A DNA stretch of 64,000 nucleotides, from the NCBI RefSeq assembly GCF_020085105.1, contig NC_058045.1, forward strand, positions 8,012,333 to 8,076,332, given 5' to 3'. The notes under the pieces were generated by a model. That model made no database searches, was not told the DNA's origin, and saw only the letters and a list, made by a program, of their open reading frames with translations. The stretch comes from Siniperca chuatsi (lineage: Eukaryota; Chordata; Actinopteri; Centrarchiformes; Sinipercidae). Shown piece by piece: positions 24,611 to 37,972 of the stretch (position 1 is its first letter; every line of letters starts with the position of its first letter). Both the position numbers and the translations under genes were made by a program.

Positions 24611-25190
24611 CTTTTTACCCCTCCGAGGGTAAATCCGTCACTCACCTCCTTGGTGCCTTCCTCTTGCCCTTTTGCCTGTGCGTCCTCCCAACTCTCTTTC
24701 TCATGCAGCCGCCCGAGATTCAGGCAAAGTCCCCTTTCTGCTCCCCAAGTCCCAACAGTTTTATTTGTGGATATCCAAAATCGTTGTGCTGTTGTTGATT
24801 TACACCGTCCTTTTGTCAGATTAGTGCCTCCGAACTGTCAACTTTCAATGGTGCAGACAGATCTCCACTTGCATAAGCTATACCGATGGCTATCATATTC
24901 ACACCATTTTAAACTCCAAAGCCCCCCCCAAGTTGGAAGACCAGATGACACTTGCTGTTGCTGCTGCTGCTGCTGCTGTCCCTCTCACACTCACTGTGGC
25001 AGTGCAGTGATTTCCAAGTAAATGTGTGGCCTTACAAATGTAATCATTTTTAATCTCAAATTGACGTTTTTTAAATTCAACAAAGTCCTTAGTCCTGTTT
25101 TGTTCAGAGCAAGGTCCAATAAGTTTTCCAGATCCAGAGTCGACTGAGAAATGTTGTCTCTCACCCTGCAGGTCCCTCATTCATGAAATC
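24611..25190 (-). promoter_or_regulatory. kcna6: Probable kcna6 5' leader with CAG/GCA triplet tract
   Basis: The region directly upstream of the kcna6 ATG. At 24953-24978 the plus strand reads (TGC)n, so a transcript of kcna6 would carry a GCA/CAG run if transcription starts beyond it. There is no decisive promoter motif. Confidence 0.35.
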
Positions 25191-27740
25191 ATGGGGCTAT
25201 TCTTGTCACAAGGGGAACCTCCAGGACCCGGCCTGTTTGGGTCACAGCCCACAGTTTTAGAAACCAGGAGTACAGACGAAGATGACAAATAGATCAAGCA
25301 TGTTAAGCATAGTGAGTTTTCTTTTCCTGCAACTACATATTAAATGTGCCTTGAAATAAATAAGACGAAATAACCTGAATGCTTAGAAGCACAGAGCCTT
25401 GTATAACCAGGGGTCCTCCTGGGCCCAGCCAGTGGAAACTGCTGGCTTGACTGACACTTGAGTAGCCAGAGAGGATAGCGTCTTCAGGAAGCCACAGCCA
25501 AAATAACATTCACCGTTCATAGCATTTAAAGGGCTCAATTGTACAACTTGGAACACCAGGACCCCCAGAAGACAAGTGACCTAGCCTCGGGGTCACTGAG
25601 ATACTGAGGTGTAAAAAAAAACAGCTGCAAGTACTTCCACTCTTATTAGTTCCTTATCAGACCCTGCAAATCCTCTGCAGTCAGGATAAACACAAGTTCA
25701 AGTTCTACTTTCTTTCACAGTAGAGTTTAATAATTATATTACTCTATAAGTTTCAAAGATGTGGCCCGGGTGTACAGAGTGAAGTTATATGTGCACTGCA
25801 GCATTGTGATCTATTTATAGCTCAGTTTTTTTCCCACTTTCATTGCCTTCATAAAGCTGTATTATGTCAATCACTGCAGTTGTAGACACAGCAGCTCAAC
25901 AATAATAGCACAGGGGTGCTAATCAGTGTTACTAAAACCGACCTGGAAGGGGTTGCATTATTACGTAGATGCGGGCAATCTTTGGCGAGTATAACATGCC
26001 ATCACAAATTTTTAAGTCAGTGAGGGTTTTTTTTTTTTTTGCAGTCAGTTTAACAAGCACAGGTTCCCAGAGCAGCACCTTTTTTTTCGGCCTTTCCATT
26101 ACTGAACAAAGGGTTGGATGTCAGAGTCAAATGTCAGGACACAGAGCTGCCTGACACTAATGTGTTAGCATATAGCATTTACCAAATGACTGTCTGGGTC
26201 AAGCCAAGGTGTCAGGCCTTGAGCATATCCAAGGAAACAAACAATAACAAACAAGCTGAGGCATGAACATGTGGCTCTTATACATTGGTCAGACAAAAAA
26301 AAAACCCTCAAAGAATTTAAGCTTCATTGATCTATCATCTACAACAAACTCCCTGTGTTATCTTTATTGATCATCTTTCAAAATTTATTAGTGGTATTTT
26401 CGTCTCATCTTTGTGGTATCAAAAATCTTATTTGAGCGCATGATTCATATTATCTCTTGATTATTTAAAAACAGTATAATAAGATATACTGTATACTCTG
26501 CTGCCATGCTTGTTGTGTTTGTGGTGGGTCTTGCAGATGTGCCTTCTATAAAAATCCATACATTTTGATATGTATATAGATATGCATGTATGTGCATACT
26601 TAACACTGACTGTATGTAATGAGACGTAGTCTGGGAGACACATGCCATAAAGCCTGCAGGGTGCATGAATGCTGACAGCGAGGAACCTCCCATCGTTATT
26701 AATGGCTCGACCTATGAATGCAGGAGACCCCCATGGTAACAAGATACTGTGGATTCAGTCACACCAAGAAAACATCTGCTTTCTCATCATTCTTCAAAAT
26801 AATAATTTTATTTGAATCATTGAGAAAATCACTGATCTCGACTGACATTTATGTCATCAGGATTTAATATTTGTGATAGTATGATAAATACATTAAACAA
26901 TCTAATTATCAAAATAGCATGATGAAAAACATTCATTGTGACTGAAAAATGAGTTGACTTCACAACTAATAATTATGAAGTCAATATTAGAATTAATTAT
27001 AATTTGAACATTGTTCTAATAATTCACCGTTTTAGAAATGCCCAGATATTCTGAAACATAATAACTATTTCTTTAAAAGGAGACAATGTTAATTAGCATT
27101 TTGATTAATAGCTTCATCCTCTGAAGCTTGTCTTTGTCTAAATATAGACAGAATAAGGTTCCTTCCTAACGCATTACACACGTGAGGTAATCACAGTAAC
27201 AACTTGTGTCAGTGACTCCCCTTGGCTTTCCTCCCCCTGAACCCCAGGCCAAGTATTTACAAAGTGTGTGTGTATTTCTGTAAGTGTGTATCCGGCGTCG
27301 CTATTAGAGCGATTGGTGAATGAATGCATGTGCATATCATGTTTGTGTGTGTGAGAGTGTGTTATAAATTGAAAGAGGAGTTTTTAGAAGGTCAGCCGTG
27401 CTAGTCAACAGCTCCTTCGGATACATCGTTCTAGTTCCAACTACTCTGCTCGAAATGAAATAGGGGGCATTTGACCCAGTCTGACGTATGCTCTGTAGGG
27501 CTGGTGATGACAGCGTCTCAGACACTGGAATGGGTCTATAAAGGTAGAGCTATTTCTGGGAAGCCTCTGATTCAAGCTGCTTTACTTTAAGTCTACAGAC
27601 TTTTTTAAATAAAGGGTCACTAGTAATTATTCCAAATAACAAATTACAAAAGCAAAACTTGGGACTGGGATGGAAAAATTCACAGTAAGCAGTGATTTAG
27701 AGATTTTCAGGTCAAATGGCTTCTATACAGCTACTGTAGG
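25191..27740. other. Region upstream of kcna6 without a recognised gene
   Basis: Unique-looking AT-rich DNA. All open frames are short and lack family signatures or splice-supported continuity. Because it lies upstream of kcna6 and holds no recognised repeat, it is where distal regulatory elements could lie, but nothing in the sequence proves this. Confidence 0.4.
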
Positions 27741-27743
27741 TTA

Positions 27744-28105
27744 AAAATAGGGTTGCACAATATGACGCTATGTACCATGAGACGATATAAATCCGTCTAC
27801 CCCCAGAGATTTTTTCCATACTGTTATACTGTGGTAACTATCACACAAATATCTCTGGGTGTATTAGAACTCCTCTGTGGGCATGTGCATATGTTGCAAA
27901 TCACTCAGCAAGACTGCTCTATGACAATATTGAATGTTACATGATTTTTGCATCAATGTGCTTTGAGTCGTCAGGAATTCTAATTGCTGGATTAGCCAAA
28001 AACAGACATTCCTGTCTGGTTAATTTATCCATTAACAATTTCTCAAATGACTTTTCGGAAAATCTAGTATATCGTGATATAAACTGTATATGGATATTGT
28101 AATAC
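27744..28105. repeat. hAT-like MITE relic
   Basis: It starts at 'gggttgcacaatatgacg' and ends at 'atatcgtgatataaactgta'; the arrangement of 'cgatat' words is typical of short fish hAT derivatives. The boundaries are approximate and there is no ORF. Confidence 0.5.
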
Positions 28106-28380
28106 AGTGGCGGTCTCAGGCTGTCAGAGGGGCAGGGGCGAAAAAGATAACTAGGGCACCGGCTGCATGCACTGCATTGGGTTTTCTCCACTGGAAGAGC
28201 ACCCTAGAGGGCACTTCATCACGTTTTCTTGCACATTGGGGAATCCAAGAGGGCACTTTTGCTCCATTTTTTCCAAACATGCCTCTGAGTCCATCAGTGT
28301 TGTGATATTCACTTACACATACTGTGATAGAGGTTTTTTTTATCAATATTCCTTACCCCTAGTTAAACCTGGGATAAATT
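28106..28380. repeat. Unclassified interspersed repeat
   Basis: A segment beginning 'agtggcggtctcaggctg' abuts the preceding element, with recurring 'gagggcactt' words at 28208 and 28248. It resembles common fish repeats; the class is not certain. Confidence 0.4.
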
Positions 28381-30010
28381 TGGTTGATAAATGAAAGTTT
28401 TTAGACATTGGTTACGAATAAAGGTCTTTTCAGACAGGGAGCAATTGACATGGTTAATTCATTTTCAATGAGAGGCGAGCGGGCAGGTAGGGAGGCGGGC
28501 AATCGGGAAAATACAGTTGTACAGGCAGGGATACAGTAGTGCACAGAAGCCATTTCCATGGTTACCAAGCATAGAGCGCCTGACATTTACTCGTGGAGTG
28601 CTTGTCTGCCTGCCTACTCACATGAGGAGCGCAGTGAGACCCCGCAGATCCAAGCGGGTAGCAGCCGGAGTGTCGCTTACCATCTGAAAAGACCTTAACT
28701 GTGGTTTTAATGTGAAGCAGGTCCTAAATGCATGTTGAAATATAGTAATTGAAATGCTGTCGAAACAATGGTTATAAGTAACCCAGACATCTAAAAACTT
28801 TTCAACCAAATTTAGCCCAGTTTTAACCTAGACACTTTAGCCCAGGCAGTACTGAATTTACAGATACCGATATCTGTATTTGACAGTTTAAAAAATCCAA
28901 TAATGATATCTGCTTACAGTGGTGGTGGTGACGCTTTCTGAAATACCTCAAACATTTTTTGTGGAATTTCTGTACCGTGCTACTATTACTTATCGGCTGA
29001 CATATTCACTGATACGATATATCTAATTCTACTAGACATCTAGATGTCTTTTGACATGGCTTTGCAAATTACCAACACTGTACTCGCTGGGTTAGCATTG
29101 CTCTTTTTAAATATTTATGTTTTGCTGTCCCTGTATGGGAATGTGACAATGGCCATGCTGAGTCAATAATACAGTGACAATAAATGCATCTTATCATAAA
29201 TCTTAACCTTATACAGTAGGTGAACTTTGCATCAATTACAGCATACATTTTAGTTTTCACTCATCAGCCAGTGTATATGGCTGAGTGTGTGCAGTTACAT
29301 TTAATTAATAGTGTGAAAGTTTTGGCCTAATCAAGTCTAAGATGTGTTTATACCATCCCCATTACCCGATCTACAAGTGAGTGGAGCACACAGTCCCCGC
29401 ACCCTGAGGTGTTTGAACCCAGGGCTTCCACTCTAGAAAGCGGACACCCCAGCCAAGCTCCTTGCCAGTTCCTGGGTTTTGATAGCCACCAATTTTAGCC
29501 TGCTGTCATCTGAAGTTGATGTTCATGTTTTTGCTGATAGGTAACCTGGCATGCAGCGAGAGATGAAATTGGATACCTCAGATCTGGAGGGCAGGGTTCC
29601 TTGGAATTACCTCTGCATGTCCCGTACCACGCCTACCTCAGATTATCATTTCACTCCTTGATCGAGCCTTTCCCTTTTTTAGTACACAGTGTCGTCAAAA
29701 ATCCAGGCGGGGGTAACTGCAGGGGGATCAGTTCACAGGAGAACCGCACATGGGTTATTAATCAAGGATGACTTCAAAGGTCGCATTTTTACTGGTAACT
29801 TTATGTTTATGATTCTATTCTCTCTCTCTCTCTACTCCCATGGCATTTGGTTGCACATCCACCTCCAGGCTGACTGAGTTCCTGTTGACTTCTATCTGTT
29901 TATGTGTGTAAACCATCTTCATTCTCAGTGTGCTGAGCTTCAACCAGAGTATCCTAACAATTTAACATTTAACAATACATGGGGGTCGATATATATCTAC
30001 AGTATCCAGA
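28381..30010. other. Non-coding stretch
   Basis: No supported gene. A further 'cgatatc'-rich patch at about 28860-29030 may be a decayed hAT-like MITE. There is a short (TC)n at about 29817-29832. Confidence 0.4.
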
Positions 30011-30011
30011 C

Positions 30012-30356
30012 TAGAGCTTAAACAATTACTCGATTAGTTGATTAGGTACTCTAAATCTGCAACAATTTTCTGTCGTTAACGCCATGTATCATGCAAAAAT
30101 GTCAAACATTCTCTGGTTCCACCTTCTCAAATATGAGGATTTGCTGCTTTTCTCTGTTTTATATCATTGTAAATTGAATATCTTTTGGGAAATAGATTTG
30201 ACAAAACAAGACATTTGAAGACATCACCTTGGGGCTCTGGGAAATTGTGATGGACATTTTTCACTACTTTCTCACATTTTATAATATTATAGACTAAACA
30301 ATGAATATAGACAAAGTTAATTGATGATATAAAATAATCATTAGTTGCTGCCCTAA
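30012..30356. repeat. MITE family A copy
   Basis: From 'agagcttaaacaattactc' to 'ttagttgctgccctaatc'. Internal words shared with other copies are 'acattctctggttcca', 'tatgaggatttgctgctttt' and 'ggctctgggaaattgtgat'. Confidence 0.82.
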
Positions 30357-32860
30357 TCCCTCCACTCTTATGCTGCTTTGGGTCTGACACTGATCAGAGC
30401 TATAGTCAAAAAGATAAACAAAAATAGTTCTCCAATCTGCAATAATATGTACATTTTTCCACTTAAACCACCAGTTAATAACATGATGCTAAACCTTGCA
30501 TGCAACTCCACTAGTGGTCACAGTAACAATGGGTTGGCCCAGCTGGATGAAAGCTGTCCAGTTTCAGAAACCCATCTCAACCTAAAACCTATCAAGACCA
30601 AAATAATATGGTGATGTTGGTGACTTTTACACATGTACCAGCTAAGAAGGGTTGACTGGTATCAACATTGCTTCTGACATTTCTATGCAATTCCTGTCAC
30701 ATACAGTAACTCCTCCTCTACAGATAGATGAAATAGATTTCCATGCTCTTCTGTACAACCTGTCTGGTTTCTTTTCTTGGCAAGCTGCTGAAGACTGAAG
30801 CCAAATCATCAAAAAACATTCTGCCTGTACAAATAATTTCAAGAATCATTTGAAGTGAGTGCAGGTTTCCCTTTTTCTGATTATTTTCTTTATAGGAAGA
30901 ACCATATTTACACTGGCACTTACAAGGCCTCACTTGTTCAGAAGCTCTGAGGTTTATTCAGCGTTAACTCAAACATTTTCCTCTTTTGCACCTCACCTGC
31001 CATGTCCTTACATGTTACAGTGAGCTCTACAACGTAAACAGACTGCTGAACCGTGATATTAGGTCAGGCCGAGGCCGGACCATCTGGACTGCAAGTTGTT
31101 GCCATGTGTCTGATAACATTTCTCAATCCATAGCTTCCTTGAAATCCTCTAATTTGTGCCTGCTCATTTATAAATCTTTCACTACTTCCTCGTACTCACA
31201 AACAAGGACAATTCAAAGCATGGGGGCTGATTTCCCTCCCTGTTGAATGAATTTCTGTTCATTCAGCACATGCTGAGTTGAACTGATTGTAGGTGCTGTT
31301 GCCATCGGAGTTGTTATATAAATTACTTTTCTACAGCCATAATTTTGATGCAACCGTCATCTTCCATAAATTCCCTACATTTCAGTCAGCATTCAAAGAA
31401 AATAAATAAGAAGCCTATATGAATATTCGAAATGCAGCCTTAATGTGTTTGTTACATTTGTAATAGAGAGAACTTCACCATGTGCTTCAACTACTGTAAA
31501 TACAGAACAATAAACTAGGCCTATAGATTCATATTAAGAATTTATACTCATGTTTGTGTCTGTATAGATGCAGTATGTTCAGCTTTCACCAGAGCTGTAA
31601 TTGAATCCAGCTCAAAAAGCAACCCTCTGCTGTGGAACTTTAGAGACTCCTATAAATAAACAGGCAACACTCCTTCAACACTTGCCTATATGGCACATGG
31701 AATGATTAGCTCATGGCAAGAGCCCTCTGATCTTACAGTGTGTAGCCACAACTATTTTCTGTCAGCTATGCGCATTGCTTAACTCGTGGAGCGTGTCAAG
31801 AATGTGGTCTCTTAGGAATTCACAAAATTTTGTTAGCCTACACTGTACATTGACCTTACATACATGAAAGTAACAGTATAATGTTGTTGTAACAAGGTAA
31901 TTTGTAAAGAAAAACACCCGTATGTAAAGGGAATATGTAAGTAGGTCAATATGGATGCAATAGTATTATCAGTTAAGTTGCACAGATTACTGTATATTAC
32001 CATAAAATGAGAGTTCAGCTCAACCAGTGGTGGTGGTGGTGTATTCCAGGCCTAAAAGAAAGAAAAAAAATCTAATCAAACTAAATAAAATGTATTTACT
32101 CTACTCAGCATTTCATGCTGGATAAATTGTACTTCATTCATGCAGCTTAACTCATTTTGATTTTTACTGTAGTCTTAGGTTTTGTTAAAATACTACAGGA
32201 TTGCCATGCAATTTCTATGGAATAAAGCCCTAAGACCTATTTACTTTAGAAAGGAACAAAGTTTTAGGTTTCATTCAGCGACCACTAGGAGGCAGACATT
32301 TGACACACAGCTCTGATATATTAGCACTGGCTTATATTTGTTATGGCTAACCTGTTAGCAAACAAATGCCTACTTAGTTTGAACCTTCAGCAGATACAGA
32401 GCAACATGAGTTTCCCACTGGATTTGTGTTTCTAGCCATCTGATGAATATTGTCCAATATTAACTCACCTTTTTAGTTATGGATTTGTTTCCAACGACTC
32501 ATAAGAAGAATATCTGGGTCTTTGGCGTGCAAGATTGGCGACTTTATTAAACAGTCAGCCACTTGTTTCTATTTTAAACAGTCTATAGTCTATTTGTACT
32601 GGGGATGTAGCATACACTTAGCTTGCCTGAACTTAAATGGCTACCTATAGAGTTTATTGGCAGACCGAAGAACCTAAACAACGAGCTAAAAGTGGCTGAC
32701 ACATACTAAAAGAGAGGTGTAAGTTAGCTTAATAACAATAATTTGAACATTCTGTCAACATCATAATGAATTAGTTGATTGTTGTTGAATATTAGTGCAA
32801 TTTTGTATTGATCTGAATCTGTAAAAAGCAACTAGTAACTATATCTGTAAAATTAAAAGT
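30357..32860. other. Non-coding stretch
   Basis: No gene is supported. It is AT-rich, with a short (GGT)n at about 32025-32041. All open frames are under 90 codons and lack recognisable domains. Confidence 0.45.
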
Positions 32861-32865
32861 ACAAT

Positions 32866-32990
32866 ATTTCCCTCTGAAATGTAGTGGAGTGGAAGTATAA
32901 AGTAGCATAAAATGGAAATACTCAAATAAAGTACAACAACAAGTACAGTTATTGAGTAAATGTACTTAGTTACAGTCCTCCACTGCTGTG
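32866..32990. repeat. Short MITE ('gtacttagttac' type)
   Basis: It runs from 'tttccctctgaaatgtagt' to 'gtacttagttacagtcctcc', a compact and very common fish MITE rich in 'aagtaca' words. A second copy in the other orientation is at about 62838-62930. Confidence 0.65.
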
Positions 32991-33834
32991 CAATTGCTGA
33001 TGTGGTTATGTTGCTGTAGTAGCCTAGGTCAAATGTAAGATACCTTGTTTGCCTGAATGGAGCTGTTTGTGTTAAATAATAGTTTGTTATTGAGTGCTGT
33101 TCAGGGATACACACTCAGCACCATGGACAGGGCTTGCCAAGGTGCTGGACAATTTTGGAATTCACTCATTTCACATTATTAGTTGTCACCTATTTTGTCA
33201 TGTGTGGTTTGTTATTGTTTATAACCCGTGCAGAGGTCTGGCAGTCACTTGTTGGAATGTTTTCATCCTTGGCTTTGTTTTGGTGGGGGGGTTTCGGGGG
33301 CGACCTAATGATGATACAATGTGGGTTGAGAGAGGACATTAATTGGCCATGATTGTAAACGGTAAGAGCAGTGTTTTCGGCGTACTCACCAAACTTCATT
33401 CATAAATCCTACAGTTTCGTTTCCTGTTGATGTACAAAGGCACTCACGTAGTGAACTCGATTATTTTAATGGTTTTAGAAATCAAGAGGGTCTTAAAGTA
33501 AATTCGGCATGGATGATTGCCAACAAAACAACGCTTAACGTCGACGAACTGAAGGGACAACGAGGGAGAGAGAAAGAGCTTCAAACACCTGTTTGTACGC
33601 GCCTCCCCTGGCTTCTCTATTTGGATAGTGGAACATAACAAGACAGACAGGAGAGCAGGGGGTTTCCTATCACATATAAATGGCTCTTAATAGTCCAACC
33701 TGTAAAATTTCTCTCCTATTAACTTGCACTGAATTCATTCTCAAAAATACGGAACAAAAGTGCGTCCCGTAACAGTTCAATATGGAACATGTCTTTTAGT
33801 TTCCAATTACGGGACGCTTCTGTATTTTATGGGA

Positions 33835-34050
33835 CGGTTGGCGACCCCAGGAGCGGGTCCCTTCCACAGAGGTCGCCATGTTGCACTGCCATGAACGGAC
33901 AAACCAAACACTAGATAGGGCCGTTCGCGTTTTTCGCGACCACCATAGTTTTTCCTACACACTTGGAAGGGGAAGGGTGCGAGCGGTATTCAAATGGTTG
34001 CAAACTGCAATTTCACCTCTAGATGCCACTAAATCCTACACACTGAACCT
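33835..34050. repeat. Unclassified interspersed repeat
   Basis: The segment from 'tgggacggttggcgacc' to 'aaatcctacacactgaacc' includes a (ttcgcg)-rich centre and 'cttggaaggggaagggtg'. It resembles a frequent fish non-autonomous repeat and directly abuts the next element. Confidence 0.5.
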
Positions 34051-34051
34051 T

Positions 34052-35229
34052 TTAAGTCCCCCTATTTAGCATTTATAAGCACTATAAATATTTAATAAAT
34101 TATTCATAACACACTATAATGTAGTTGTAAGCAGATATAAGGACATTTTCAAGTATATTTTAATCATCACCAACACCGGAGGCCCCCCAAAGGCTGTGTT
34201 CTGAGCCCCTTCCTGTATACCCTCTACACTAATGACTGTCTCAGCCTCTCCCCCATTACACACTGTTTCAAATATTCAGATGACACAGCCATATTTGCAC
34301 TTCTCAAGGACAATAACTCAGGCATGGCCTATCAGCACTCCATCTCCCACTTCACTCAGTGGTACACAGAGAATCACCTACTCCTGAATGTCACCAAGAC
34401 TAAGGAACTCCTCATTAAAACCCGCAATAAACCCAGTACCCCCCACTGCAACATCTCCATCAACAGTGAGCCAGTTGAGATGGTAGAGAGCTTCAAGTAC
34501 CTCGGAATCACCCTTGACAACAAACTCAGCTTTAATCATCACACTACGGACATCCATAAACGCTGCCAACAGAGGCTGTCCGCCATCCGGAAACTCAGGG
34601 CACTCTCAGTCACACCCCACCTTCTGCTCCTCCTGTACAGGAGCATCATAGAACCCATCCTCCTCTACTGTTCCACATGCTACTTCACCATGCTCACTGT
34701 CACCAACAGGAATAAACCCCTCAAAATCACACACAATGCCTCTAAAATCATTGGTCTCCCTGCTCCCAACCTCCCAGCCCTCATTGACTCCAGCCACCCC
34801 CTGAACTCATGCTTCACTCTGCAATAGACTCATGTTCTTGTGACTGTTTGTGTTCCTTGCAGCTATGTTGTTGTGTTAGTTTGATTGATTGATGTTCCTT
34901 AATTGTTCTTATGTGTGGACAGGCTGTGGAAACAAATTTCCTCTGACGGAGGACAATAAATTATCTATCTATCTAATGTCCAGTATTTGTCAACAATTAT
35001 AACTTCTCCTATTAAGTCATATTTTATATTATTATGACTCTGCTTTACTATATTATCATTCATTATCTGTTTATACAGCAGCCACATATTAGTGCCCAGA
35101 GGTTGAGTTATAGTTGTTACAAAATACATGAATAAACACTTATATCTGCATATAACTATATTATAGTATGTAATAAACATTTATTCAATCTTTATATACT
35201 GCTTATGAACTAAGGGGGAGACTTAAAGT
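34052..35229. mobile_element. Long-TIR DNA transposon relic interrupted by a LINE
   Basis: The left arm (34052-34160) matches the reverse complement of the right arm (35121-35228) over about 100 bp: tttaagtccccc and gggggagacttaaag ends, then 'cataagca-tataaa', then 'gcagatataag'. The sequence between the arms is mostly an inserted LINE (34165-34977). The 34978-35120 part resembles the repeat at 1805-2095. No transposase is visible. Confidence 0.65.
34165..34977 (+). mobile_element. 5'-truncated LINE (L2/Maui-like by eye)
   Basis: A continuous plus-strand frame from about 34177 to 34827 reads as the palm and thumb end of a non-LTR reverse transcriptase: PPKGCVLSPFLYTLYTND, then KYSDDTAIFALL (YSDD is the catalytic Y-x-DD box), then LLLNVTKTKELLI, then VESFKYLGITLD, ending SHPLNSCFTLQ. 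The 5' part, including any endonuclease, is missing. The 3' end reads 'ggacaataaattatctatct', a short (ATCT)n tail typical of this LINE type. The clade is judged by eye. Confidence 0.8.
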
Positions 35230-35234
35230 AAAGT

Positions 35235-37085
35235 GTTGCCCTTGAAATCTGAAAATGAAGAAACATGAAACATTTCCATGTCACATCGCTGCTAATCAGT
35301 GGTCTAAATAATAATTAGTACAGTAAATCTTCTTACACCCTATACACCTCCATTAGCTTCATTTTGTATATATGGTTATGCCTTATGTTAAGAGTCATAG
35401 ACAGACATTGCTCATAACACAAGAACATAGATACATCCATACAGTACATACATCCACAAACCCACATCCATGTTCATCCATAAATATACACACTCATATA
35501 TAAGTCAATCGACAAATAGATAAGTGTGTCTCTGAAGTCAGCAGGGCATGGTGTTCAGAACCGATATGGCAGAGGGGCCAAGACTCTTCCAGAAATGTGC
35601 TCTTTTCCATTTTAGTGTCCTGTATGTGCATCTGGATGGGACGCTTGCTAAATTGAGCTTTACATTTAGCTAACTTTACTGCATTACAGTGAATTTCCAC
35701 AGTTTTCACTGACCATAGGAATAGGAAACTATAAAAACATATTGTGTGGCGTCAATGTTGTTGCAATGTTGTTCCCCTTGCTGTACACCAGGACCTTGCA
35801 GACACGTAGTTGTAGTTGTACCTATTTGAACAGTCAGGTGCACACATTTAAAGCTCCAAAGCCCAGTTTTTGCATTTAATGCATTTATTAGAAGGAGAGG
35901 AACAATATTAATATAGTAGTTTCCCTAAATGCATAACGTTGAGCTTTCAGCAAACATACACATGGTGGTACCTTTAAGTTAGAGCCAACATTAGGTGTAT
36001 TTAAAACTCAAAAATGTACCCTTTACATGGAGCAAATGCTTGATTAAGCTGTACCAACTGTGCACTCTTGCTTATGTGATAATGATGAACAAGAAAGTGT
36101 GGTGGCTTTCTTCTTAATACATTTAGATGCGTCTGGAAAGGCTGCTTCATGTATTAGATGCATAGTGTCCAGGGCAGGGAGTTTTAAGTGACAGGGTAAT
36201 TGAATTACATTCTGGCAGCAGCTCCAGCGTAGATGTTCTGGAAATAGGCCCTCTAACCATTATAGAAATTGTTTAATTGTGGGCTTTGCTGGGTTTTCCT
36301 GACTCAAAGGTATTGCTGGCAAACACTGACGTAGTATCAACTTATTAAAACTGAACATGCTGACTCGAGAAACGGAGGATGTGCAGGCCCAAAGAACAGA
36401 ATATTTTGTACTGATAGTTTGAGGCAAACGTGAGGATGCTTTGTCACCAGAGGACATCAGAGATAATAGAAAATTACTCTGCCACCACCTTGAAATTCCC
36501 TCCACATGAATAAGAGCAAGTGTAATGCAGAATTGAAAGTCAGAAGATAGATAAGATTTGATAGAATGACGATCCAGAAGTCAGAGTTTCTGCAAAGTGC
36601 ATTGCTTTATTTTCATTGTCATAAAAGATGCAATGAAACAGAAATTACACATAAATTCATTACCAGTGAATCTGTCAAAAAGGAAATAGCAGCAAGAGCG
36701 TTCAGATGTAATGAGTTGCTTTAATATCACCTGATTATCAGTTGCGTTAGACAGAATAAATATTACCAAAATATCAGCTTGTCCAAAGCTAATACATCCA
36801 TGTTATATCAGTTGAGTTTCAAGAAATGTTAAGGCAAAACAAACCTCTTTTTAAGCCTTAGGGTAGGGCCAGATCAAGCTGGCGGAGCCACTGCCTCTGA
36901 TTGATTTTCTATGAGAAGCAGGAAATGCTTGAAATGATGAGCACGACAGGATCACAGGCAATGAAGGAAAGACAGGTAGTGGAGAGAGCAAAGTTCAAAA
37001 TAAATTAACTGTGATCTGATAGGGGTGGAAAATCACAGCACTGTAACCAATCACACCTGTCATCTGTCATAGATTTACTATGAAT
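35235..37085. other. Non-coding stretch
   Basis: No gene or clear repeat family recognised; all ORFs are short. Confidence 0.4.
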
Positions 37086-37090
37086 AAATT

Positions 37091-37332
37091 AGGGCTGCAA
37101 CTAATTAGTTTCCAAGCTGACATATAAAATGTCATATTGTGTCCAACCAACAATCTAAAAAGATATTCCATTTACTGTCATAGAAGACCAAGAAAACCAC
37201 TTGAGAAGCTGCAACTAGTATGTTTTTTGTGATTTTTGCTTTAAAAAATTACTCAAAGGATTTATTGATTATAAAAATGGTTGTCCATCAATGTTCTGTC
37301 AATCGACTAAATGACTAATCATTTAAGCTCTA
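37091..37332. repeat. MITE family A copy (internally deleted)
   Basis: From 'agggctgcaactaattag' to 'gactaatcatttaagctc', in reverse orientation relative to the 30-kb copy and shorter than full length. Confidence 0.7.
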
Positions 37333-37547
37333 AAACAAATGAAAATTGAAGTGCATTATCTTATTTCTGACACAGAATATTATTTAAAAGCAGCTCCTGC
37401 ATTGATCTAAATTACATGTGCATTAAATCTGCAACAACAATTGAAGCAAACACAAAACTTCATTTGGATTGACCAACATGGATCTGCCCACAAGCGGCTG
37501 TTTCTGGAAGGTGTTGTTACCCCTGGTGGCCTCATCACATTGGGTCT

Positions 37548-37886
37548 CTAGCTGAAACAATTAATCGGTTAGTTGAAAGACAGAAAATTTCTCGTCAACT
37601 ATTTTGATTATCAATTTTTCTGGCACAACTGCTGAACATTACTTGGTTACAGCTTCTCATTTGTGAGTATTCGCTGCTGTTCTTTGTCTTACTGTATGTG
37701 ATAGTAAAAATGAATGTCTTTTGGTTTTGGACAGTTAGCCAAACACACAAGCAATTTGAAGACATTACCTTGGGCTCTGGGAAATTGTGATGAACATTTT
37801 TCATTATTTTCTGACATTTTATAGACTAAACGGTTCATTGGCTAATTGAGAAAATAATTGGCAGATTAATAGATAATGAAAATAAG
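37548..37886. repeat. MITE family A copy
   Basis: From 'tctagctgaaacaattaatc' to 'agataatgaaaataagcac'. It lies about 215 bases from the previous copy and in the opposite orientation. Confidence 0.8.
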
Positions 37887-37972
37887 CACAGGTGCTAATG
37901 GTAGCTAGTGATTGTCAGAGGATGTTGAGCATTAACAGCGAACATGTTAAAGCTGAGCAAAATATTGACATG

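Noticed and set aside
23397-25021. Plus-strand frames of up to 156 codons across kcna6 and its leader
   Set aside because: Antisense shadows of kcna6 and simple sequence; no domain is visible.
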